Assembly: GCA_900547155.1 (NCBI GenBank)
Contig: URFH01000007.1
Location: 13,004-77,003 of the forward strand
DNA length: 64,000 nucleotides
Reading direction: 5' to 3'
From: an uncultured bacterium
Lineage (GTDB): Bacteria > Cyanobacteriota > Vampirovibrionia > Gastranaerophilales > Gastranaerophilaceae
Shown: piece after piece, positions 55,080 to 63,174 of the stretch
Numbering within the stretch: the stretch's first letter is position 1
Layout of the letters: every line of letters begins with the position of its first letter
Made by a program: the position numbers and the translations under genes
Notes under the pieces: generated by a model
Seen by the model: the letters and a program-made list of their open reading frames with translations, nothing else
Told to the model about the DNA's origin: nothing
The model's database searches: none

Positions 55080-56366
55080 TTAATAGATATTAACCGACTC
55101 GGCTATATTTTGTAAAAAATTACTCTTTTTTAATATCTGTCCTATCATATAGAATGAGCCCGAAATAATAATAAGTGCCTGTTTGTTCTCCTGTGAGAGG
55201 TACTCCAGCTCTCTTAGGCCTATGGGGCTGCATATAGCGTCTGTGTTGTTTTGTAATTCTTTAAAAGAAACCGCATTTGGGTAGTCAAAATCGTAAAAGT
55301 ACACTTCGTCCTGACGATTGAAAAGAGTTTGCATAACTGTTTTGTAATCTTTTGTTGTCAAAGAGCCGTAAACCCACACTCTTTTTTTGTCAGGGAAGTA
55401 ATAATCAAGGCTCTGTCTCAAAACTCTTGCCCCGTCAGGATTGTGCGTGCCGTCAATAAGAATGTTGTACTTTGGAATATACTGCATACGACAAATCCAG
55501 CTTACTGTCTCAAGCCCTTTTTGCACTGCGGAATCAGGTATGTCAAAACAGTGTCCGTATTTTGCATTTTTTAAATAGTCTATCGCACCAAGCGCAAGCT
55601 CTAAATTTTCTTTTTGCCACAATCCCAGAAGATTGAAGGCGTATTTTTTGTTGTGGACAACAGCGTAATTTTTTCCGTTTTCAAAACACAGCTCCACACT
55701 GTTTTGCGGGGTCAAAACAGGGCTGTTTTTTTCTTTTGCGATTTGTTCTATTGTATGAAAACCTTTATTTTCAGCACTTATCAAAACCGGTGCATTGCTT
55801 TTTATTATTCCTGCTTTTTCATATGCAATTTTTTCAATCGTATCACCCAGTCTGTCTGTGTGGTCAAGGCTTATTGATGTAATAACAGAAAGCAGATTTG
55901 TGCTAATGGCAGAAGTTGCATCCAGCCGTCCACCCAGTCCTGTTTCTATTATGCAGATGTCAGTTTCTTTGTCTGCAAAATATTTGTACGCAGCAGCAGT
56001 CAGAATTTCAAACTCTGTAAGATAGATATCATGCTCTGACGCAATAGCACTGATATCTGTAATAAGGTATGCAAAATCGGTTTTTGAAATATCTCTGTTA
56101 TTTATTTTTATGCGTTCAGTGTATTCTGTGATGTGCGGGCTCGTGTACAGCCCTGTTTTAAAACCCGCTGCAGTTAATATAGAAGAAAGTATTGCACAAA
56201 CAGAGCCTTTTCCATTTGTGCCTGCAACGTGTATAATATTCAGCCTGTCTTGAGGATTGCCAAGAAGCTCAAGCATTTTTGAAATCCTATCAAGCCCGAG
56301 GCAGATGTGGAATTTTTCTCTTGAGGTTATCAGGTTTATTGCATTAAGATAGTTTTCATTCTCCAT
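55080..56366 (-). CDS. folC: Folylpolyglutamate synthase / dihydrofolate synthase
   Basis: A 428-residue Mur-ligase-fold enzyme that adds glutamate to folates. The P-loop GTNGKGSVCAILSSIL, the YTSPHI...ERI segment, CIIETGLGGRLDATSAI and the C-terminal DGTHNPDGA are family marks. It is divergent from murT, another Mur-ligase-fold gene, with a 28-base gap holding both starts. Confidence 0.93.
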   Translation of the reverse strand: MENENYLNAINLITSREKFHICLGLDRISKMLELLGNPQDRLNIIHVAGTNGKGSVCAILSSILTAAGFKTGLYTSPHITEYTERIKINNRDISKTDFAYLITDISAIASEHDIYLTEFEILTAAAYKYFADKETDICIIETGLGGRLDATSAISTNLLSVITSISLDHTDRLGDTIEKIAYEKAGIIKSNAPVLISAENKGFHTIEQIAKEKNSPVLTPQNSVELCFENGKNYAVVHNKKYAFNLLGLWQKENLELALGAIDYLKNAKYGHCFDIPDSAVQKGLETVSWICRMQYIPKYNILIDGTHNPDGARVLRQSLDYYFPDKKRVWVYGSLTTKDYKTVMQTLFNRQDEVYFYDFDYPNAVSFKELQNNTDAICSPIGLRELEYLSQENKQALIIISGSFYMIGQILKKSNFLQNIAESVNIY

Positions 56367-56394
56367 AATATAATTTTACGATATAATCATTCAT

Positions 56395-57753
56395 ATGAAC
56401 ATGATGGAAAAAATAAGTTTTTATGGCGCACTTTTTGGTGCAAAAATGATAAATCACGGTCTGCATCTGTTTAAAAGCGCGGGTACATCATTGCCGGGTG
56501 TGGTTGCATTAAAAATTTCGAGCAACTTTTTGTCTTTTTTGTCTAAATATTGTAAAAAAGACATTGTGACAGTCACCGGCACTAACGGAAAAACTACCAC
56601 ATCAGGGCTCTTGGCTCATATTTTAAAAATGAGCGACAACACTGTGCTGCACAATGAAAAAGGCGCAAACATGCTCTCCGGCATTGCCAGCTCGCTCGCT
56701 GTGAATTATAAACCGTTTTCAAGCTTTGATTATGCGGTGCTGGAAAGTGATGAGGCTTATTTGACAAAGCTTTATGATTATCTAAAAGCTGATTATCTGC
56801 TTGTGACAAACCTTTTTAGAGACCAGCTCGACAGATACGGAGAACTTGATACTACAGCAAAAAAAATTCAAGAAGCTGTAACAAAAAATCCGGAGCTAAA
56901 GCTTTTTATCAACGCTGATGACCCCATGCTCTTAGAGCTTGGCAAAGATAACAAAAGGATTTATTTCGGGTTTGATAATATTACCTACAAAAATTCCATA
57001 CAGGAATCTCAAGCTCCTGCAGAGGCTGTGTATTGCCCGTGCGGGTCTGATTTGTTCTATGAAAAAAGATATTACGCACATATAGGCCGGTATTGTTGCC
57101 CTGAATGCAAAAAAACAAGACCGGAGCCTGATTATAAAGGTTATGCGGTTATTTATGATGACTGTTCAGAAATTTATCTCAAATTTAAACAGGATAATCA
57201 GGAGAAAGAGCTCTGTTTTAAAACAAACCTTGTGGGGCTGTACAATGCTTATAACGCACTTGCCGCAATAAGTGCAGCGCTCGAGCTTAAAATTTCGCCT
57301 GATATAATCCAAAAGGGGCTTGATACGTACAAATCGATTTTTGGCCGTGCGGAAAAGTTTAATGTAAAAGGCAAAAACGTGCTTGTGCAGCTGATAAAAA
57401 ACCCGACAGGCGCGTCAGAAGTCTTGAGAACCGTTAACAGCAGCACATGTGCAAAGCTTTTAATAATTATCAACGACAATTACGCAGACGGCAGAGATGT
57501 GTCATGGCTGTGGGATGCGGATTTTGAGATGCTCAAAGACTATCCTCACAAAATTGTTGTAAGCGGGGTGCGTGCTTATGACATGGCTGTCAGGCTGAAA
57601 TATGCGGGGTTTGACGCTTCAAAAATTGAGGTAAAAAACAATATTAAAGAAGCTTTTTACTATTGCCTTGATAGTATTGAACAGGGCGAACAGCTTCTTG
57701 TTATGCCAACTTACACTGCGCTGTTGGAAATGCAGAAGTTTGCCAGGAAATAA
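56395..57753 (+). CDS. murT: MurT-like lipid II isoglutaminyl synthase subunit
   Basis: A 452-residue Mur-ligase-fold protein that with GatD amidates the D-glutamate of lipid II. VTVTGTNGKTTTSGLLAHIL is the ATP site, followed by SDEAYL and VTNLFRDQLDRYGEL. A four-cysteine zinc ribbon (CPCG with CPEC, about 219-241) and the C-terminal DUF1727 part with IKNPTGASEVL and INDNYADGRDVSWLWD match the family. The gatD gene is not next to it: the downstream gene is a ribbon-helix-helix protein, so the partner must be elsewhere. Confidence 0.9.
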   Translation: MNMMEKISFYGALFGAKMINHGLHLFKSAGTSLPGVVALKISSNFLSFLSKYCKKDIVTVTGTNGKTTTSGLLAHILKMSDNTVLHNEKGANMLSGIASSLAVNYKPFSSFDYAVLESDEAYLTKLYDYLKADYLLVTNLFRDQLDRYGELDTTAKKIQEAVTKNPELKLFINADDPMLLELGKDNKRIYFGFDNITYKNSIQESQAPAEAVYCPCGSDLFYEKRYYAHIGRYCCPECKKTRPEPDYKGYAVIYDDCSEIYLKFKQDNQEKELCFKTNLVGLYNAYNALAAISAALELKISPDIIQKGLDTYKSIFGRAEKFNVKGKNVLVQLIKNPTGASEVLRTVNSSTCAKLLIIINDNYADGRDVSWLWDADFEMLKDYPHKIVVSGVRAYDMAVRLKYAGFDASKIEVKNNIKEAFYYCLDSIEQGEQLLVMPTYTALLEMQKFARK

Positions 57754-57785
57754 TCTGTTTTATTAAGTTTTGTAAAGCAATATAG

Positions 57786-57806
57786 CCCTTGAGAATCAAG
57801 GGTTTT
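57786..57806 (+). terminator. Terminator after murT
   Basis: CCCTTGA/TCAAGGG stem with a GAA loop followed by TTTT; short T tract. Confidence 0.55.
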
Positions 57807-57820
57807 AGAAATTTGTATAT

Positions 57821-57860
57821 ATTTTTTAGATAAGTTTTAGCAATTAATTATCTAAAAAAT
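57821..57860. promoter_or_regulatory. Inverted repeat upstream of the ribbon-helix-helix gene
   Basis: 13-bp perfect arms (57821-57833 and 57848-57860) with a 14-base loop. It contains TTAGATA and its mirror TATCTAA, as does the element at 41135-41166 before the yvyF-like gene. A regulatory site for a shared factor is a reasonable guess. Confidence 0.5.
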
Positions 57861-57862
57861 AC

Positions 57863-57878
57863 TTTATATAAGAGTAAG
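57863..57878 (+). promoter_or_regulatory. Copy of the 16-base motif found at 2139-2154
   Basis: Identical to 2139-2154, which precedes the coiled-coil gene. It contains TATATA as a likely -10 box and lies 64 bases before the ribbon-helix-helix gene. Confidence 0.45.
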
Positions 57879-57942
57879 GAACAAAACTTCCAAACACAAA
57901 CCACAAAAGAGATTACAAGATTTATAACTGGAGGAATCAACT

Positions 57943-58131
57943 ATGGCAAGAGTTTTAATTTCAATGCCCGAAGAATTTTTAAACAAAATTGATGGAGTTG
58001 CAGAAGTAGAAAATCGTACAAGAAGCGAACTTATCAGAGAAGCACTCAGAACATATATTCACAAACAAAAAGTAAGAGAAAACTCACTGGCTACAAAAAA
58101 TGCAAATATCTTAGAAGCATTACTGGACTAA
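57943..58131 (+). CDS. Ribbon-helix-helix (CopG-like) DNA-binding protein
   Basis: A 62-residue protein with the ribbon-helix-helix layout: a strand (RVLISMPEEFL), a helix A (NKIDGVAEVENR) and helix B with TRSELIREALRTYI, followed by a basic tail. GGAGGA lies upstream. Such proteins often act as antitoxins or metal- or copy-number regulators; no toxin gene is next to it. The repeats in the 150 bases downstream and the hairpin upstream may be its targets. Confidence 0.88.
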   Translation: MARVLISMPEEFLNKIDGVAEVENRTRSELIREALRTYIHKQKVRENSLATKNANILEALLD

Positions 58132-58149
58132 TCAACATAAAGAGGCAAA

Positions 58150-58260
58150 GCTATTCGATTTGGGGAAATTGAAACAAAGGCTAACAGACTAATAGAGAAA
58201 ATATAAAGCAAAATATCATTTAGGCAATGCAATTAGATTTGGGGAAATAAAAAACAGGCT
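58150..58260 (+). repeat. Two imperfect 32-bp direct repeats downstream of the ribbon-helix-helix gene
   Basis: 58150-58182 and 58229-58260 share the core GATTTGGGGAAAT with matching flanks (GC.ATT before, AAACA.GGCT after). No gene lies in this 150-base gap; the second repeat overlaps the following terminator. Confidence 0.6.
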
Positions 58261-58285
58261 CAATTAATGAGCCTGTTTTTTATGG
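58251..58285. terminator. Bidirectional terminator
   Basis: A perfect 12-bp stem (58251-58262 with 58268-58279) with a 5-base loop; it ends the plus-strand ribbon-helix-helix region and the minus-strand oxidoreductase gene. Confidence 0.85.
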
Positions 58286-59650
58286 TTTAAAAAGCTGGTT
58301 GTTGATAACAAGCGCAGCGGATAACAAAGGATCAACCGCTGTAGAAAAAGGCGGTGCATAAGTCATGTCAAGATGTAGAAACTCGTCAATGGTCTGGTCT
58401 GCCTGAATTGCAGATGCGACGGTGTTTACCCTTTTATCTGCGTCGCCGCTTCCGATGGATTGGGCTCCGAGGATTTTTTTTGTACGTCTGTCTGCAATCA
58501 GCTTTATGGTTATGTTTTCTGCCGAGGGCATGTATCCTGCTTTATCCTTCTTTGTCATGGTCGAAGAAATTACATCAAACCCGAATTTTCTTGCTTCTGT
58601 TTCGCTCAAACCTGTCATAGATAGTGTGAGTCCGTCATATCTTGTGACGGCAGAGCCCAGAATTCCCGGGAAAGAGTCATACTGGCCGGCTATGTTTATT
58701 GCAGCACAGCGTCCTTCTTTATTTGCAGAAGAGCCAAGCGGTATCCACGCATAATTTTTGGACACGAGGTGGAAATTTTCTATACAATCACCTGCTGCGT
58801 AGATGTCTTTGATATTGGTTTGCATGCGGTTGTTCACCCTGATGGCGTTGCTTACACCAAGCTCTATTCCAGCTGCTTTGGCAATTTCAGTGTTAGGAGT
58901 TACGCCAACAGCTATTATTACCATATCAGCTTCTATTATGTGGCCGTTGTGGGTAATGACTCTTTCTACTTTTCCGTTGCCTTCAAACGCTATGACAGCA
59001 TCGGATGTGGTGATTTTTACTTTGCCGTCACTCATGCGAAGTATTTCTTCTTGAATCATATCACTGATTTCGGGGTCAAAAATTGAGAGAATATGCTCGT
59101 TCATCTCAAGCATATGCGTTTCGATACCGTTTAAATAAAATGCCTCAAGCATTTCGATACCTATATAACCAGCGCCTACTATTACTGCTTTTTTTGTTTC
59201 GGGGTCGCGCATTTTGTTTCTTATATTAATGCCGTCTTGCAGTTTTCTTACAGTAAAAATGTTGGGCAAATGGATGTTTCTTATGGCCGGCAAAACAGGC
59301 CTTGCTCCTGTGGTGATTGCCAGTTTGTCGTATTCTACTTCTTCTATTTCACCTGTTTTTATGTCTTCTATGCGTATTTTTTTTTCATCAGGCATAATTT
59401 TTATACATCTTTTATTAAGATGTATATTAGCGCCCAGTTCTTCAAACTGTTCGGGCCTTCTTACAATAAGCCTTTGGGGGTCTTCGATAAGCCCTTCTAT
59501 AAAATAAGGCAGCCCGCATGCGGAATATGAGATCATATCTTCTTCCGTATAAAGGTCTATCTGGCATTCAAACTCTTTTGTTCTCAAAAGTTTTGCCATT
59601 ATTTTGGGTCCTGCGGCAACTCCGCCTATTATTACAACTCGTGTTTTCAT
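58280..59650 (-). CDS. CoA-disulfide reductase / NADH oxidase family flavoprotein
   Basis: A 456-residue pyridine-nucleotide disulfide oxidoreductase. GGVAAGPK near the N-terminus binds FAD, the redox cysteine is in SYSACGLPYF (about 42-51), the NAD site is GAGYIGIEM, and DIYAAGDCIE is the second FAD motif. It has the single-cysteine arrangement of CoA-disulfide reductases and Nox-type enzymes, so it either reduces CoA disulfide or forms water from oxygen. The C-terminal domain has the conserved TYAPPFS segment. Probably part of the oxidative-stress defence. Confidence 0.88.
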   Translation of the reverse strand: MKTRVVIIGGVAAGPKIMAKLLRTKEFECQIDLYTEEDMISYSACGLPYFIEGLIEDPQRLIVRRPEQFEELGANIHLNKRCIKIMPDEKKIRIEDIKTGEIEEVEYDKLAITTGARPVLPAIRNIHLPNIFTVRKLQDGINIRNKMRDPETKKAVIVGAGYIGIEMLEAFYLNGIETHMLEMNEHILSIFDPEISDMIQEEILRMSDGKVKITTSDAVIAFEGNGKVERVITHNGHIIEADMVIIAVGVTPNTEIAKAAGIELGVSNAIRVNNRMQTNIKDIYAAGDCIENFHLVSKNYAWIPLGSSANKEGRCAAINIAGQYDSFPGILGSAVTRYDGLTLSMTGLSETEARKFGFDVISSTMTKKDKAGYMPSAENITIKLIADRRTKKILGAQSIGSGDADKRVNTVASAIQADQTIDEFLHLDMTYAPPFSTAVDPLLSAALVINNQLFKP

Positions 59651-59810
59651 AGTGTCATTTTAAAAACCGCTATGGACTTTGTCTATTGCCTGTGGGATGT
59701 ACCACGTGACGACTTTTTTTAAACTACATCATTTGGAGGATATTACAACTTTAGTTGTAAAGAAAATTTTTCATGTATCGATATACTCACTGTAAGAGGT
59801 ATGAGAGAAA

Positions 59811-60218
59811 ATGATAAACAAAACAACAATACTCTTAATACAAAATGATATTCAGGCATTGTCAGAGCTGACACAAAAATGTCTTGAGGCGGGAATTTCT
59901 GAAAGAAATATTTTTTCGGTAACAGAGACAGAATCTGCTCAAAGATATCTTGAGATTGCCGGAATCTCTTACGTTATTATAGATGCTGACATGTACAATT
60001 ATGTTATAGCTTCTACAATAAGCGAATTCTCCGAATATTTCCCCATCCAAACCGTAATTACAAATGCAAAACCCGAACAAAAAACATTAAGAATGATGAG
60101 CGACAAGTCTTTGACTTTCTTAAATTGTGTAGACGATCTTCCGGCATTGCTGCAAGAGCGTTCTTTCAGAGGTGTTTCTTACACATCTTCTAACGCAACA
60201 ACTTTTCAAAATTTATAA
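59811..60218 (+). CDS. Degenerate receiver-domain protein
   Basis: A 135-residue stand-alone receiver-like protein. Asp58 in YVIIDADMY stands where the phosphoacceptor would be, but the N-terminal acidic pair is reduced to N12-D13 and the conserved lysine near the end is replaced. The remaining pattern (ILLIQNDIQAL, VITNAKPE) is weak. It may bind a partner without phosphorylation. A GAGAG site precedes the ATG. Confidence 0.6.
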   Translation: MINKTTILLIQNDIQALSELTQKCLEAGISERNIFSVTETESAQRYLEIAGISYVIIDADMYNYVIASTISEFSEYFPIQTVITNAKPEQKTLRMMSDKSLTFLNCVDDLPALLQERSFRGVSYTSSNATTFQNL

Positions 60219-60247
60219 TTTTATTTTATCATCCCTGTTTAGACTGT

Positions 60248-60280
60248 GCTGTTGAACCCCTAATTCAACAGCTTTTTTTT
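60248..60280 (+). terminator. Terminator after the degenerate receiver gene
   Basis: A 9-bp stem (60248-60256 with 60264-60272), 7-base loop and eight Ts. Confidence 0.88.
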
Positions 60281-60471
60281 ATGCAATCAGACTCAAATCA
60301 GGCATGTGTTAAGAAATGTAAATACGAATTTTTTGACACCGAAAACCAGGCTACGTAAGCTTTTCTGTAAGATAAGATAAGTGAAGGTTAGTTATGGCAA
60401 TATATTCCGGCCTTATGCCTTTATAGAAATATGAAGGTTATCTAAATTAAAAAAAGAAAGGTTAGGTTATT
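60281..60471. other. Intergenic region upstream of the 60472 gene
   Basis: No gene seen. TTGACA at 60333-60338 may be a -35 box but no good -10 box is placed at 16-18 bases; the leader of the next gene may be over 100 bases long. Confidence 0.3.
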
Positions 60472-61038
60472 ATGGCAGGAATCAATTTAGCAAAGGCAAA
60501 TCAGATTTTTTCATCTATGAAAGGTGCAGCAAAGTGGACACCTAAAACTTTACCAAATGGCACAAAAGTTTCTTATGTAAATAAAGGAAACGGAGTTATT
60601 GAAAAAATAGTTGAAAGAACAAACGGAACAACAATAAAATCAACTTTTGACAACGGTGGTTTGTTCGGTGTTATGGAAAAGAATGCTAAAGGCTCAATTG
60701 AACACTATTTTGGTGCAGCAAATTATGACAAAATGATAAAAGTTTCAACAGATCGCGGTGATGATTTAACAAGACTGGGGCATAAAGCTAAAAAAGGTTT
60801 TGTTGATTACAACTATAACTATAATGGTTTACACAGGACTGTAGGCGGTGATTTTACAAAAGAAATCAAAAATGCCCTTGCGTATATTAGAAACAACGGT
60901 GCAAATAACACTTATCAGCCCAAAAATATGAAACAGAAATATATAAACATTTTAAAACAACAATGGGCACAGCCGCAACAGCCTACACCTCAAGAAAAAG
61001 ATCCGTTTTTGGCATTTTGTGCAAGATGGGCAAAATAA
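60472..61038 (+). CDS. Hypothetical protein
   Basis: Not recognised. A 188-residue basic protein with no signal or membrane segment. The middle (about 20-85) has a run of short strands and turns with Gly/Asn (NGTKVSYVNKGNGVIEK, then FDNGG), the C-terminal half is Asn/Tyr-rich with a Pro/Gln linker and ends in FLAFCARWAK. GAAAGG lies before the ATG. It stands alone between two terminators. Confidence 0.68.
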   Translation: MAGINLAKANQIFSSMKGAAKWTPKTLPNGTKVSYVNKGNGVIEKIVERTNGTTIKSTFDNGGLFGVMEKNAKGSIEHYFGAANYDKMIKVSTDRGDDLTRLGHKAKKGFVDYNYNYNGLHRTVGGDFTKEIKNALAYIRNNGANNTYQPKNMKQKYINILKQQWAQPQQPTPQEKDPFLAFCARWAK

Positions 61039-61045
61039 ATTAAAT

Positions 61046-61078
61046 AAAAAAAGGACAGATTTATTCTGTCCTTTTTTT
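61046..61078. terminator. Bidirectional terminator between the 60472 gene and fliI
   Basis: A 14-bp stem (61046-61059 with 61065-61078) whose outer part is an A run and T run. Confidence 0.85.
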
Positions 61079-62396
61079 ATAGCTTTATCTGATTACCAAG
61101 CTGCATGAGAGCTGCTATGGTTTCGTCGTAGGTGGTTTTTTCATCAACTTTTTGTTGGAGGAAATTGTTTATCTGCGGCATAAATTTTATTGCCTGATCG
61201 GTCACGGGATCGGCACCATTAACGTATGCACCGATGTTTATCAGGTCTTCGTTTTTCTTGTATCCCGCAAGCAGTGTTCTTATTTTACCGGCAGCGCCAA
61301 CGTGCTCTTTTGAGGTTACTTCTTTCATTACACGGCTGACGCTTTGAAGCACGTCAACAGCAGGGTAATGGTTTTTGTGCGCAAGCTCACGAGATAGCAT
61401 AATGTGCCCGTCAAGGATACTTCTTGCGGTATCGGAGATGGGCTCGTTAAAGTCATCACCTTCTACAAGTACTGTGTAAAGTCCTGTAATAGTACCGTAT
61501 TCGTTGCTTCCGGCGCGCTCAAGCAGCTTTGGCATAAGAGCAAAAACAGAAGGCGTGTAGCCTCTTGTTGCAGGCGGTTCGCCTACAGCCAGTCCTACTT
61601 CTCTTTGGGCCATCGCAATACGCGTTACGCTGTCGAGCATGAACAGTACGTCTTTTCCCTGGTCTCTAAAGTACTCTGCAATAGCAGTTGCAACAAAGCC
61701 TGCTTTGATTTTTACAAGTGAAGGCTGCTCTGATGTCGCAACAACAACGATTGAACGCCTCATTCCTTCCGGGCCGAGGGTTGTTTCGATAAACTCTCTT
61801 ACCTCGCGTCCGCGTTCTCCTATGAGTGCAATTACGTTTAAGTCTGCGTTTGTGTTTTTTGCCATCATAGCAAGGGTTGTTGATTTCCCTACCCCTGAAC
61901 CCGCAAATACACCGAGCCTTTGACCTTTACCCGCAGTGATAAAAGCATCTATTGCACGGATTCCGAGAGACAGCGGGGTTCTAATCAGCTGTCTGTTCAG
62001 CGGGTTAATGATTTCTGCCTGTGTGGAATACAAAGACTGTGTGTTGACCTCGCCAAGATTGTCAATCGGGCGGCCAAGGCCGTCTAACACACGGCCTAAC
62101 AGCTGCGGGCCTACTTTAATCTGCATGGAAGAGCCTGTATTCATTACAACAGCACCGGGCATGAGTCCTTCCATTGAGCCAAGCGGCATCAAGAGAATCT
62201 TTTGCGTTTTAAAACCCACCACCTCTGCCCAGATAGGTTCAGCATCAAGCTTGTTATAAATATAGCAAAGGTCGCCTATGCTGGCTTTTGGGCCGTCAGC
62301 TTCGATTATCAGTCCGATAATCTGGATGACTTTTCCAACTTCCTGCATGGTTTTTGTCTGGTTGATTATGTTTTTATATCTGTTCAGGTTTATCAT
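61077..62396 (-). CDS. fliI: Flagellar export ATPase FliI
   Basis: A 439-residue ATPase of the F1-beta type that powers flagellar type III export. Walker A is GVFAGSGVGKSTTL, GERGREVREF and LFMLDSVTRIAMAQREVGLA.GEPPATRGYTPS follow, as in FliI. It is the last gene of fliG-fliH-fliI on the minus strand, and its start overlaps the end of fliH by 23 bases. Usual family length is about 440 residues. Confidence 0.95.
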   Translation of the reverse strand: MINLNRYKNIINQTKTMQEVGKVIQIIGLIIEADGPKASIGDLCYIYNKLDAEPIWAEVVGFKTQKILLMPLGSMEGLMPGAVVMNTGSSMQIKVGPQLLGRVLDGLGRPIDNLGEVNTQSLYSTQAEIINPLNRQLIRTPLSLGIRAIDAFITAGKGQRLGVFAGSGVGKSTTLAMMAKNTNADLNVIALIGERGREVREFIETTLGPEGMRRSIVVVATSEQPSLVKIKAGFVATAIAEYFRDQGKDVLFMLDSVTRIAMAQREVGLAVGEPPATRGYTPSVFALMPKLLERAGSNEYGTITGLYTVLVEGDDFNEPISDTARSILDGHIMLSRELAHKNHYPAVDVLQSVSRVMKEVTSKEHVGAAGKIRTLLAGYKKNEDLINIGAYVNGADPVTDQAIKFMPQINNFLQQKVDEKTTYDETIAALMQLGNQIKL

Positions 62397-63174
62397 TATT
62401 CAGTTGTGCTTCAACATCATCAAGTTCGCGTGCCAGCTCTATTTCCGGAGTTTTGTTAAGCTCGGCGAAGAGCTTTTGTGCGATTTGTTCAATCTGTGCG
62501 CTTACCCTTGCATCTACTCTTGAGCCTACGGATTCAACAATTGTTCCGTCAGGGGCAATTGTCGCATCTTCAACGATTTTTATGTGTTCAAGATTGTGTA
62601 TTGCATCTTTCAAATCGTTTGAAATTTCATAAATTTTTCTTGCCATTTCAGGGTTTACAATGATTGTTACGCTTTCTTTTTCTTTCAGCTGGGAGATAGC
62701 GTTGGCAACAATTTTTGTCAGGATTTCTTTGTTTTGTCTTAGTTCAGTAAGGCAAATTTTTTCGGAAATATCAAGCACCATGTCTAAAATATCTGTGTGG
62801 ATTGATTTTATTATCCTGTTTTTCATATCAAACTGGCATTTGGCAAAGTTGTTTACGTTGTAGACAAGGTTTTCAAGCTCGGTTGTGATTTTTTCTTTTC
62901 CATCTTGATATCCATCTTCGTAGCCCATTTTTCTTGATTCTGCAGTAATTTGCTCTTTTTCAGCTTCAGCTTGGGCTTTTGCTTGCGCAACAAGAGAATC
63001 GGCCTGTTGCTGCGCCTGTGTCAGTGTTGCCTGTGCTTTTTTCTGCGCCTCTGCAATGATGGAATCGGCGAGAATTTTTGCATCTGATATTTCTTTGTTT
63101 GCCTTGGCCTGTCCGTCAGCGTTTAAGACATATGAATTACCCAGGCTTATTTTGCCGCTTTCTATCCTACTCAA
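62374..63174 (-). CDS. fliH: Flagellar assembly protein FliH
   Basis: A 266-residue regulator of FliI. A long Ala/Gln/Glu helix (about 20-85) is followed by G..DGYQDGK and then the vacuolar-ATPase-E-like C-terminal domain with VNP...KI and GGSR-type GSRVDARVSAQIEQI. Sequence conservation is low in this family, but gene order between fliG and fliI fixes the call. It overlaps fliG by 8 bases. Confidence 0.88.
   Translation of the reverse strand: MSRIESGKISLGNSYVLNADGQAKANKEISDAKILADSIIAEAQKKAQATLTQAQQQADSLVAQAKAQAEAEKEQITAESRKMGYEDGYQDGKEKITTELENLVYNVNNFAKCQFDMKNRIIKSIHTDILDMVLDISEKICLTELRQNKEILTKIVANAISQLKEKESVTIIVNPEMARKIYEISNDLKDAIHNLEHIKIVEDATIAPDGTIVESVGSRVDARVSAQIEQIAQKLFAELNKTPEIELARELDDVEAQLNNDKPEQI

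Noticed and set aside
60281..60471. A c-di-GMP riboswitch before the 60472 gene
   Set aside because: The region has some A-rich GAAA stretches, but the paired helices and conserved loops of the GEMM fold are not recognisable.
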